This document shows, in pieces, positions 63,201 through 64,000 of a stretch of DNA of 64,000 nt (position 1 is the first letter of the stretch; each line of letters begins with the position of its first letter). The translations under genes were made by a program, and so were the position numbers. Origin of the DNA: Agelaius tricolor (Eukaryota; Chordata; Aves; Passeriformes; Icteridae); assembly GCA_023055355.1 (NCBI GenBank), contig JALJCS010000001.1:56487381-56551380 (forward strand), in the 5' to 3' direction. The notes beneath the pieces were generated by a model that searched no databases, had not been told where the DNA came from, and saw only the letters and a list, made by a program, of their open reading frames with translations.

Positions 63201-63772
63201 GCTTTGGTGGATTTGTACTGGTACATTAACTGAGCTATCAGTATTTAGGATCTTTATTGTACTAGAAACAGTTATTTGTATTAATGAGCAGCTTTACTTA
63301 TGTCACTGGCACTGCATTTCAGAAGTTATTTAGTGTGTGCTCAGCTTTTTAGAACTCCTATTACAAACTTAAAACTTTTTTTAATACTGATTCCAAAATT
63401 AGATGCATTAAAAGAAAAATGCCTTCATCTTATTCTAGCTCAGTCTGGAATGAGCCAGCCTTCCCTGTGGTCTGTTTATCAGTCTGGCTGGCTGAGTTAG
63501 ATTGTTAGTCAGTTTTTGTCTGGTGCAGTGCTAGTTTGCTGTTGCAGATAACAAGTTAAAGTTCTGTAGGTCAACTGGCCATCAGTTCAAGCATTCTCTA
63601 ATTTTCTGTTATCTGTTGCAGAATTGAAGAGACCTGGCGGCTATGGCAAAAATTTTTGGATGACTACTCTAGATTTGAAGAGTGGCTAAAAACCTCTGAG
63701 AGAACAGCTGCTTTCCCAAGCTCCTCTGGTGTGCTTTACACTGTTGCTAAGGAAGAACTGAAGAAATTTGAG
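7..63772 (+). CDS. SYNE1: SYNE1 (nesprin-1), internal 38-exon segment of the giant spectrin-repeat gene
   Basis: This is the gene span; the CDS is a join of the 38 exons listed separately (6108 nt, 2036 codons, one continuous frame). Nesprin-1 is a KASH protein of the outer nuclear membrane. Its C-terminus binds SUN1/2 to form the LINC complex, its spectrin-repeat rod spans the cytoplasm, and N-terminal CH domains in the giant form bind actin. Only rod is present here: repeated three-helix units of about 105-110 residues with the characteristic helix-A Trp (for example DHWLLS, EWLAQA, TWFETQ, EWLTQM, SWLAHI). Order and sequence match the C-terminal part of human nesprin-1 as I recall it. The paralogue SYNE2 is less likely because long peptides are identical to SYNE1. 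The gene is incomplete at both window edges. No frameshift or internal stop is seen in any exon. Confidence 0.95.
422..505. repeat. (TA)n/(CA)n/(TG)n compound microsatellite
   Basis: Alternating runs of atatat, acacac and gtgtgt give a compound dinucleotide tract. The CA-rich part is followed by a TG-rich part, so the tract is partly self-complementary. Confidence 0.9.
1743..2270 (-). mobile_element. ERV-type solo LTR, copy A (minus strand)
   Basis: The + strand shows the order I recognise from a very common Neoaves LTR family. Near 2050-2070 it has a degenerate version of the 'atggtatggaatatccctt' motif, followed by 'ggtcag...gctgtcctggct' and, near 2250, 'gttaactccattccagcc'. In this orientation the LTR itself reads on the minus strand. 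The block shares its layout with copy B at 19142-19719. I see no internal retroviral genes beside it, hence solo. Limits are approximate and the upper end looks truncated. Family assignment is from memory. Confidence 0.65.
2395..2850 (-). mobile_element. CR1 LINE fragment (minus strand)
   Basis: The + strand reads as the reverse complement of the 3' part of CR1 ORF2. It has a degenerate 'agtactctaggtgtagactcacc' start, then 'gtccaccaggacaccccttc', then 'gtgtcattagcaaattttttgagg'. It is decayed, with stops in every frame. Edges are approximate. Confidence 0.7.
3611..3784 (+). CDS. SYNE1: SYNE1 exon 2 of window
   Basis: 58 codons, phase 0-0, [14 protein letters not shown] to EAQLVDCQ, acceptor tacctctag, donor CAG|gtaaaa. 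It contains [14 protein letters not shown], a typical spectrin-repeat helix A with its Trp, and matches the human [20 protein letters not shown] segment closely. The following 1780-nt intron holds nothing I recognise. Confidence 0.95.
5565..5756 (+). CDS. SYNE1: SYNE1 exon 3 of window
   Basis: 64 codons, phase 0-0, [16 protein letters not shown] to LHDKQINIR, acceptor gctgctgcag, donor CGG|gtgagt. It forms helices B and C of the repeat started in exon 2. [15 protein letters not shown] is identical to human as I recall it. Confidence 0.95.
5757..9940 (+). other. SYNE1 intron 3 (4.2 kb)
   Basis: GT-AG intron. It contains a candidate 48-nt cassette exon (6347-6394) and two antisense ORF-like blocks (about 7850-8270 and 9577-9790), treated as findings. 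The remainder is AT-rich with no recognised repeat. Confidence 0.8.
9941..10072 (+). CDS. SYNE1: SYNE1 exon 4 of window
   Basis: 44 codons, phase 0-0, [13 protein letters not shown] to STLQQQK, acceptor cttaaagcag. It carries the helix-A motif [12 protein letters not shown] and a CAG-rich stretch coding short Gln runs. The donor AAA|gttggt is weak (no G at -1 and T at +3) but is the only nearby GT that keeps frame with exon 5. The following 603-nt intron holds nothing recognised. Confidence 0.9.
10676..10782 (+). CDS. SYNE1: SYNE1 exon 5 of window
   Basis: 35 codons plus 2 nt, [20 protein letters not shown] to STEGLSI, acceptor tgctgtgctag, donor ATAAG|gtgtgc. It ends in phase 2, and the split codon AG|T (Ser) is completed by exon 6. 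The C-terminal end diverges from human. A 1009-nt intron with nothing recognised follows. Confidence 0.88.
11792..11942 (+). CDS. SYNE1: SYNE1 exon 6 of window
   Basis: Starts in phase 2 (T of the split Ser codon) and continues [16 protein letters not shown] to KALEKEQL. The acceptor is ttcatattcag and the donor CTG|gtagct. [17 protein letters not shown] is the helix-C/helix-A Trp region. The exon ends in phase 0. The following 810-nt intron shows nothing recognised. Confidence 0.9.
12751..12755 (+). promoter_or_regulatory. NAGNAG tandem splice acceptor of exon 7
   Basis: The intron ends ...ctctctcAGcAG|CTTTAT. Both AGs keep the frame, so the two products differ by one glutamine (EKEQL-LYSRP or EKEQL-QLYSRP). 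Confidence 0.75.
12756..12887 (+). CDS. SYNE1: SYNE1 exon 7 of window
   Basis: 44 codons, phase 0-0, [18 protein letters not shown] to EDVSSE, donor GAG|gtaatt. It is less helical and Pro/acid-rich, probably a linker or divergent repeat part; human has [16 protein letters not shown]. The acceptor is a tandem ctcAGcAG. Using the first AG (exon from 12753) adds one Gln; the human protein as recalled fits the second AG. The following intron is only 160 nt. Confidence 0.9.
13048..13203 (+). CDS. SYNE1: SYNE1 exon 8 of window
   Basis: 52 codons, phase 0-0, [17 protein letters not shown] to [11 protein letters not shown], acceptor ccttttgcccag, donor GAG|gtgagg. [21 protein letters not shown] contains the helix-A Trp. 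It is GC-richer than the surrounding intron. An 800-nt intron carrying a CR1 3' end follows. Confidence 0.93.
13541..13790 (+). mobile_element. CR1 LINE 3'-end fragment (plus strand)
   Basis: Shows the CR1 tail signature in sense orientation: 'gctggagcaggttgcccagac', then 'tggaagcattcaaattggctctg', then 'ggactagatgacttttaatcc'. Edges approximate. It is heavily 5'-truncated, as CR1 copies usually are. Confidence 0.75.
14004..14213 (+). CDS. SYNE1: SYNE1 exon 9 of window
   Basis: 70 codons, phase 0-0, [20 protein letters not shown] to [10 protein letters not shown], acceptor ttccacaaaattag, donor AAG|gtatga. [10 protein letters not shown] is as in human. It is one long exon of helices B-C. The following 1287-nt intron contains an ATT-rich simple tract and nothing else recognised. 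Confidence 0.93.
14588..14626. repeat. ATT-rich simple repeat
   Basis: Imperfect (ATT)n run, cctattattattattattgt followed by ataattattg. Low complexity only. Confidence 0.8.
15501..15602 (+). CDS. SYNE1: SYNE1 exon 10 of window
   Basis: 34 codons, phase 0-0, [20 protein letters not shown] to PETEQMQ, acceptor gtctcctgcag, donor CAG|gtacta. It matches human NDLKVLFTSLADNKYIILQK. The following 1681-nt intron holds A-runs near 16940-16970 but no recognised element. Confidence 0.93.
17284..17403 (+). CDS. SYNE1: SYNE1 exon 11 of window
   Basis: 40 codons, phase 0-0, [20 protein letters not shown] to QELSKIQ, acceptor tttcatatacag, donor CAG|gtatgg. [12 protein letters not shown] is identical to human. 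Helical, no Trp. The following 1489-nt intron shows nothing recognised. Confidence 0.93.
18893..19093 (+). CDS. SYNE1: SYNE1 exon 12 of window
   Basis: 67 codons, phase 0-0, [20 protein letters not shown] to VQSLLEKHK, acceptor tttgccccccag, donor AAG|gtaaga. [11 protein letters not shown] and [12 protein letters not shown] match human exactly. The 1223-nt intron that follows is about half retroviral LTR. Confidence 0.95.
19142..19719 (-). mobile_element. ERV-type solo LTR, copy B (minus strand)
   Basis: On the minus strand the element opens TGTCCTGATTTCAGCTGGGA, the start I recognise for a very abundant Neoaves LTR, and it ends with CA at about 19142. The + strand carries the internal 'tatggaatatccctttggcc' and 'gtcagctgtcctgaccatgg' signatures shared with copy A. 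I could not identify a target-site duplication. No retroviral coding region flanks it. Confidence 0.75.
20317..20490 (+). CDS. SYNE1: SYNE1 exon 13 of window
   Basis: 58 codons, phase 0-0, [20 protein letters not shown] to [12 protein letters not shown], acceptor tctgaatttttcag, donor GAG|gtgaga. [19 protein letters not shown] is identical to human. A 444-nt intron without recognised content follows. Confidence 0.95.
20935..21066 (+). CDS. SYNE1: SYNE1 exon 14 of window
   Basis: 44 codons, phase 0-0, [20 protein letters not shown] to LTDRITLFQ, acceptor tttgtgcttgtag, donor CAG|gttggt (weak at +3 to +5). It starts with the helix-A Trp. Human has TWSHLDEDQQELSRQLEVVE. The following 2709-nt intron contains a long CR1 copy and a 10-mer tandem repeat. 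Confidence 0.93.
21095..22340 (-). mobile_element. CR1 LINE, longer copy (minus strand)
   Basis: The + strand reads the reverse complement of CR1 from its 3' tail ('gtcatctagtccagcctccc' near 21125) to reverse-transcriptase sequence ('ggagatggtgtcaaaggccatgc' region near 22100 and 'gtgaggctgaacagcctgta' near 22275). It is decayed, with gaps and no long ORF. Confidence 0.75.
23331..23390. repeat. 10-mer tandem repeat, 6 copies of aataattt(a/g)t
   Basis: Six exact-length copies. Copies 3 and 5 read aataatttgt and the others aataatttat, so copies 2-6 form a 20-mer higher-order pattern. The copies are otherwise identical, which suggests recent expansion. Confidence 0.95.
23776..23972 (+). CDS. 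SYNE1: SYNE1 exon 15 of window
   Basis: 65 codons plus 2 nt, [20 protein letters not shown] to ETILKHWT, acceptor tctgtcattgcag, donor ACAAG|gtaatg. It ends in phase 2 (AG|G, Arg). [16 protein letters not shown] and [14 protein letters not shown] match human. The following 913-nt intron holds nothing recognised. Confidence 0.95.
24886..25018 (+). CDS. SYNE1: SYNE1 exon 16 of window
   Basis: Phase 2 start (G completing Arg), then [20 protein letters not shown] to DHLNSFL, acceptor catcttgccag, donor TTG|gtaagt. [14 protein letters not shown] is a textbook helix A with its Trp. A 375-nt intron without recognised content follows. Confidence 0.95.
25394..25576 (+). CDS. SYNE1: SYNE1 exon 17 of window
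   Basis: 61 codons, phase 0-0, [20 protein letters not shown] to AVQEKLHQ, acceptor tctgcttacag, donor CAG|gtaaga. [19 protein letters not shown] is identical to human. An 819-nt intron with no recognised element follows. Confidence 0.95.
26396..26545 (+). CDS. SYNE1: SYNE1 exon 18 of window
   Basis: 50 codons, phase 0-0, [20 protein letters not shown] to QGYVQKYK, acceptor ttatctcaacag, donor AAG|gtactg. It carries [14 protein letters not shown], a helix-A Trp segment as in human. The following 1499-nt intron is mostly a CR1 copy. Confidence 0.95.
26860..27905 (-). mobile_element. CR1 LINE with ORF2 reverse-transcriptase remnants (minus strand)
   Basis: Minus-strand ORF pieces together read as the C-terminal half of CR1 reverse transcriptase. 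They run in order from 27853 down to 26853: [20 protein letters not shown], then [17 protein letters not shown], then [20 protein letters not shown], then [19 protein letters not shown], then [11 protein letters not shown] and [13 protein letters not shown]. The frame is broken several times and the 5' part is absent, so it is inactive. It is the best preserved transposon copy in the window. Confidence 0.9.
28045..28221 (+). CDS. SYNE1: SYNE1 exon 19 of window
   Basis: 59 codons, phase 0-0, [20 protein letters not shown] to [10 protein letters not shown], acceptor tttttttttccctag, donor AAG|gtaaag. [20 protein letters not shown] is identical to human. MNRHWQIL is the helix-C Trp motif. A 605-nt intron containing a CR1 fragment follows. 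Confidence 0.95.
28265..28640 (-). mobile_element. CR1 LINE 3' fragment (minus strand)
   Basis: The + strand reads the reverse complement of a CR1 tail: 'gtaggtcatctaaatcaatc', 'caaggatagattccacagat' and 'gtgcttaaccactcaggtg'-like text. Edges approximate. Confidence 0.65.
28827..28982 (+). CDS. SYNE1: SYNE1 exon 20 of window
   Basis: 52 codons, phase 0-0, [20 protein letters not shown] to ALKDCQ, acceptor tttttctttgcag, donor CAG|gtaatg. It has two Trp motifs, ESWTEYENN and [31 protein letters not shown] is identical to human. Confidence 0.96.
28983..31711 (+). other. SYNE1 intron 20 (2.7 kb), no recognised content
   Basis: GT-AG intron that is AT-rich on both strands. I see no repeat family, RNA gene or coding character in it. 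Confidence 0.7.
31712..31867 (+). CDS. SYNE1: SYNE1 exon 21 of window
   Basis: 52 codons, phase 0-0, [20 protein letters not shown] to WANLDHM, acceptor tttctttttttttag, donor ATG|gtaaaa. HSWANLDHM is the helix-C Trp region (human QTWANLDHM). A 745-nt intron with nothing recognised follows. Confidence 0.93.
32613..32783 (+). CDS. SYNE1: SYNE1 exon 22 of window
   Basis: 57 codons, phase 0-0, [20 protein letters not shown] to VQVDKLQ, acceptor ccctcctcccag, donor CAG|gtgaaa. It has SVLDQWS and [20 protein letters not shown] as in human with small changes. A 593-nt intron with nothing recognised follows. Confidence 0.95.
33377..33510 (+). CDS. SYNE1: SYNE1 exon 23 of window
   Basis: 44 codons plus 2 nt, [20 protein letters not shown] to LKEVNM, acceptor attctgctttag, donor ATGAG|gtagaa (weak after +3). 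[19 protein letters not shown] is identical to human. The phase 2 codon AG|G is completed by exon 24. A 1407-nt intron follows; nothing recognised. Confidence 0.95.
34918..35122 (+). CDS. SYNE1: SYNE1 exon 24 of window
   Basis: Phase 2 start, then [20 protein letters not shown] to SWIQDCN, acceptor gtctcctccccag, donor AAT|gtatgt. [13 protein letters not shown] gives the helix-A Trp and [11 protein letters not shown] the next. The first half is strikingly GC-rich compared with the AT-rich introns. The following 1239-nt intron contains a long hairpin (35439-35537). Confidence 0.95.
35439..35537. repeat. Near-perfect inverted repeat, 46-47 nt arms, 6-nt loop
   Basis: The left arm 35439-35485 and right arm 35492-35537 are reverse complements except for one extra T in the left arm and one A/G difference. 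The loop is tatctc. It sits within intron 24 and resembles no repeat family that I know. Confidence 0.95.
36362..36544 (+). CDS. SYNE1: SYNE1 exon 25 of window
   Basis: 61 codons, phase 0-0, [20 protein letters not shown] to RKQQAALQ, acceptor atgtgttgcaacag, donor CAG|gtatgc. It has an Ala-rich turn [11 protein letters not shown] (human DASAASAIQSD). Helical, no Trp. A 989-nt intron with nothing recognised follows. Confidence 0.94.
37534..37680 (+). CDS. SYNE1: SYNE1 exon 26 of window
   Basis: 49 codons, phase 0-0, [20 protein letters not shown] to QSRMEQLK, acceptor tttgtattcaag (AAG type), donor AAG|gtgact. [12 protein letters not shown] is helix A with its Trp. QDPSHSSD matches human. 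A 1036-nt intron with nothing recognised follows. Confidence 0.94.
38717..38871 (+). CDS. SYNE1: SYNE1 exon 27 of window
   Basis: 51 codons plus 2 nt, [20 protein letters not shown] to SQTTERF, acceptor attgtttgttgcag, donor TTCAG|gtgggg. [20 protein letters not shown] and the following [12 protein letters not shown] are identical to human. The phase 2 codon AG|T gives Ser. The following intron is 291 nt. Confidence 0.96.
39163..39310 (+). CDS. SYNE1: SYNE1 exon 28 of window (GC donor)
   Basis: Phase 2 start, then [20 protein letters not shown] to QQREHE, acceptor ttactttctttcag. The coding sequence ends at GAG and the next bases are gcaagt, a GC donor matching the AG|GCAAGT consensus of GC-AG introns. 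The next exon starts in phase 0 with [11 protein letters not shown], exactly as human EHELFQAEMF requires. A GT four bases further on would break the frame. Confidence 0.93.
41112..41155. repeat. Imperfect palindrome, 21-bp arms
   Basis: Arms 41112-41132 and 41135-41155 pair with two transition mismatches, both of which can form G-U pairs in RNA. The loop is 2 nt. A smaller hairpin (gcttgg...ccaagc) lies immediately 5'. Confidence 0.9.
41577..41630 (+). other. G-rich tract with G-quadruplex motif
   Basis: The core GGGAGGGGAGGGTGGG (41588-41603) has four G-runs with single-base loops, the most stable class of G-quadruplex. Further GGGG and GGGTGGGGG runs lie 3' of it. It is on the transcribed-RNA sense strand inside intron 28. 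Confidence 0.85.
43085..43179 (+). CDS. SYNE1: SYNE1 exon 29 of window
   Basis: 31 codons plus 2 nt, [20 protein letters not shown] to EQGQVDD, acceptor tcctgtacaacag, donor ACAG|gtagac. It is the smallest canonical exon in the window. The phase 2 codon AG|G gives Arg. A 973-nt intron with nothing recognised follows. Confidence 0.95.
44153..44387 (+). CDS. SYNE1: SYNE1 exon 30 of window
   Basis: Phase 2 start, then [20 protein letters not shown] to VLLDEVQ, acceptor tctatttgtaatag, donor CAG|gtgtgt. It is the largest exon here (78 codons). [13 protein letters not shown] is the end of one repeat and [19 protein letters not shown] the start of the next. The following 686-nt intron contains an in-frame candidate microexon (44600-44653). 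Confidence 0.96.
45074..45268 (+). CDS. SYNE1: SYNE1 exon 31 of window
   Basis: 65 codons, phase 0-0, [20 protein letters not shown] to QLALLLK, acceptor ttaatattttcag, donor AAA|gtaagt. [20 protein letters not shown] is identical to human. The following 1813-nt intron carries an ERV LTR. Confidence 0.95.
45577..46270 (+). mobile_element. ERV-type LTR, copy C (plus strand, truncated)
   Basis: Opens TGTATTGGGTTTGAGTGGCA and continues with 'agaagcttcccctgtctgat', 'gatggtggtagtgcctgtgg' and several 'cagcccatggagg' and 'gctggagcaggggaagagtg' phrases. I recognise these from a second, unrelated family of long internally repetitive songbird-type LTRs. Repeated 'cccatgg...gagcag' units give accidental long ORFs on both strands that are not genes. 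The 3' end fades after about 46262. Confidence 0.7.
47082..47207 (+). CDS. SYNE1: SYNE1 exon 32 of window
   Basis: 42 codons, phase 0-0, [20 protein letters not shown] to HAEQIRCK, acceptor cattctgctttcag, donor AAG|gtaaag. DWEKCEKGI and [12 protein letters not shown] match human. A 726-nt intron with nothing recognised follows. Confidence 0.95.
47934..48089 (+). CDS. SYNE1: SYNE1 exon 33 of window (GC donor)
   Basis: 52 codons, phase 0-0, [20 protein letters not shown] to WEELCHQ, acceptor tttttctattaag. [18 protein letters not shown] and [10 protein letters not shown] match human with few changes. The coding sequence ends at CAG and is followed by gcaagt, a second GC donor. The GT at +5 would break frame with exon 34. 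The following 1930-nt intron includes a strong candidate cassette exon (49135-49185). Confidence 0.93.
50020..50178 (+). CDS. SYNE1: SYNE1 exon 34 of window
   Basis: 53 codons, phase 0-0, [20 protein letters not shown] to MIEKLKK, acceptor aaatggtttcag, donor AAG|gtatag. [20 protein letters not shown] is identical to human. [18 protein letters not shown] carries two Trp. A 469-nt intron with nothing recognised follows. Confidence 0.96.
50648..50814 (+). CDS. SYNE1: SYNE1 exon 35 of window (last before the alpha2 start)
   Basis: 55 codons plus 2 nt, [20 protein letters not shown] to LLDLIAA, acceptor ctttactctctag, donor CCAG|gtaaga. [20 protein letters not shown] is identical to human. The phase 2 AG is completed by the G of exon 36 (Arg). 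The alpha2 first exon ends in the same phase with the same AG, so the two are interchangeable 5' partners of exon 36. Confidence 0.96.
51030..51120 (+). mobile_element. CR1 LINE 3'-tail remnant (plus strand)
   Basis: Short sense-strand match to the CR1 tail: 'taggttaacagttggacttgatcc' region followed by 'cttttccaaacttaacagttc'. Edges approximate. Confidence 0.6.
53520..53761 (+). promoter_or_regulatory. Putative nesprin-1alpha2 promoter and 5' leader
   Basis: Sequence in front of the alpha2 ATG. I see an exact M-CAT/TEAD motif cattcct (53525-53531), an E-box cacatg (53547-53552), a TATA-like ttttattta (53567-53575) and a GATA-type ttatca (53610-53615). If transcription starts about 30 nt after the TATA-like site, the leader is about 160 nt with two short upstream ORFs (53607-53630 and 53643-53747). 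The motifs are short and could be chance. The main argument is position, because the alpha2 isoform needs its own promoter here. Confidence 0.4.
53762..53853 (+). CDS. SYNE1: Alternative first exon of muscle isoform nesprin-1alpha2
   Basis: From ATG, 30 codons plus 2 nt: [15 protein letters not shown] then [15 protein letters not shown], with the final Arg split over the junction to exon 36 (VKKLKETL). From memory the human nesprin-1alpha2 N-terminus is MVVAEDLSALRMAEDG ending [11 protein letters not shown], followed directly by VKKLKETL; this is nearly the same and joins the same exon. The phase (2) and last bases (AG) match. The donor is AG|gcaggc, a GC donor; no in-phase GT is near. The first ATG has T at -3 (weak context). 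Met12 has A at -3 and G at +4 (strong), so leaky scanning could start there. The isoform is a short KASH form of heart and skeletal muscle nuclear envelope that recruits centrosomal proteins and kinesin-1. Confidence 0.88.
57405..57590 (+). mobile_element. CR1 LINE 3'-end fragment (plus strand)
   Basis: Sense CR1 tail: 'accctggaacaggttgatca', 'cagaggttgcccagatggtg', 'ggactctgaacaacctga'-like text and 'gatctcttccaacccaaatc'. Edges approximate. Confidence 0.75.
57979..58141 (+). CDS. SYNE1: SYNE1 exon 36 of window (first exon shared by giant and alpha2)
   Basis: Phase 2 start (G completing Arg), then [20 protein letters not shown] to QRKLNEQQ, acceptor tttctttttctttacag, donor CAG|gtaaaa. [20 protein letters not shown] is identical to human. 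[18 protein letters not shown] contains the helix-A Trp. It accepts either exon 35 or the alpha2 first exon. Confidence 0.97.
58142..61797 (+). other. SYNE1 intron 36 (3.7 kb)
   Basis: GT-AG intron, AT-rich. Near the start it has a candidate stop-containing alternative exon (58292-58350). I recognise no transposon or RNA gene. Confidence 0.75.
61798..61985 (+). CDS. SYNE1: SYNE1 exon 37 of window
   Basis: 62 codons plus 2 nt, [20 protein letters not shown] to MSMERRL, acceptor tcttcacctgcag, donor CTTAA|gtaagt. It contains a cysteine cluster [18 protein letters not shown] and the helix-[10 protein letters not shown]. The phase 2 codon AA|A gives Lys, the only split codon in the window that is not AGN. 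The following 1636-nt intron shows nothing recognised. Confidence 0.97.
63622..63772 (+). CDS. SYNE1: SYNE1 exon 38 of window
   Basis: Phase 2 start, then [20 protein letters not shown] to EELKKFE, acceptor tctgttatctgttgcag, donor GAG|gtgatt. It has three Trp: ETWRLWQKF and [14 protein letters not shown]. It continues the C-terminal rod towards the KASH domain, which lies beyond the window. The last 228 nt are intron without recognised content. Confidence 0.96.
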
Positions 63773-64000
63773 GTGATTTATAGTGGTTGAAATTCAATAC
63801 CTACTGATCACATTGCAGCAGCCAGCTGGTGTTCTTCCTTCCCATAACCAAGTTACAGCAGAGATGCTGTATTAATAAAGTGGAGTTGATGATTTTGTAG
63901 CTGTTCTCAGTAGCAGGTTCCTAAGATAAAAAGACAGTGGAAAGTGGCAACTGGAGGTACTTCCACTGTTTGTTCACAAAAGCCAAATTCCTCACCTTTT

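Noticed and set aside
7..63772. Assignment to the paralogue SYNE2 (nesprin-2)
   Set aside because: Many 12-20 residue stretches agree with human nesprin-1 as recalled, including the alpha2-specific N-terminus, which is a SYNE1 feature.

Overview
The window is a stretch of bird nuclear genome lying entirely inside one giant gene, SYNE1 (nesprin-1), read on the + strand. The evidence for a bird is the set of interspersed repeats: seven CR1 LINE fragments, one with recognisable reverse-transcriptase ORF remnants, and three endogenous-retrovirus LTRs of types I know as abundant in Neoaves and especially songbirds. Gene identity rests on long, colinear similarity of the spliced product to the C-terminal part of human nesprin-1 as I remember it, for example [20 protein letters not shown] and [20 protein letters not shown]. 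No database search was possible.

I place 38 coding exons between 7 and 63772. Their junctions keep one reading frame throughout and give 6108 nt, or 2036 codons (2037 if the upstream AG of a NAGNAG acceptor at exon 7 is used). The product is a rod of about 18-19 spectrin repeats. The actin-binding CH domains lie upstream of the window. The KASH transmembrane anchor, which binds SUN proteins in the nuclear envelope lumen, lies downstream. Most junctions are phase 0. Seven are phase 2 (after exons 5, 15, 23, 27, 29, 35 and 37), and each splits an AGN or AAA codon.

Region by region: 1-10 kb holds exons 1-3 in large introns with a retroviral LTR, a CR1 piece and antisense ORF-like blocks. 10-29 kb holds exons 4-20, densely spaced, with CR1 copies and a second LTR. 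29-39 kb holds exons 21-28 and a near-perfect 46-bp hairpin. 39-51 kb holds exons 28-35, two GC-AG introns, a G-quadruplex motif and a third LTR. 51-58 kb is a 7.2-kb intron that contains the most notable element: an alternative first exon (ATG at 53762) encoding the 31-residue N-terminus of the short muscle isoform nesprin-1alpha2, with promoter-like sequence in front. 58-64 kb holds exons 36-38, shared by the giant and alpha isoforms.

The window is therefore two overlapping transcription units. The giant isoform runs through all 38 exons. The alpha2 isoform starts at about 53.6 kb and joins at exon 36. Three of the donors I place (exon 28, exon 33 and the alpha2 first exon) are GC rather than GT. 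A few in-frame intronic microexon candidates may add isoforms, the best at 49135-49185. I saw no tRNA, rRNA, CRISPR array or other independent functional gene.
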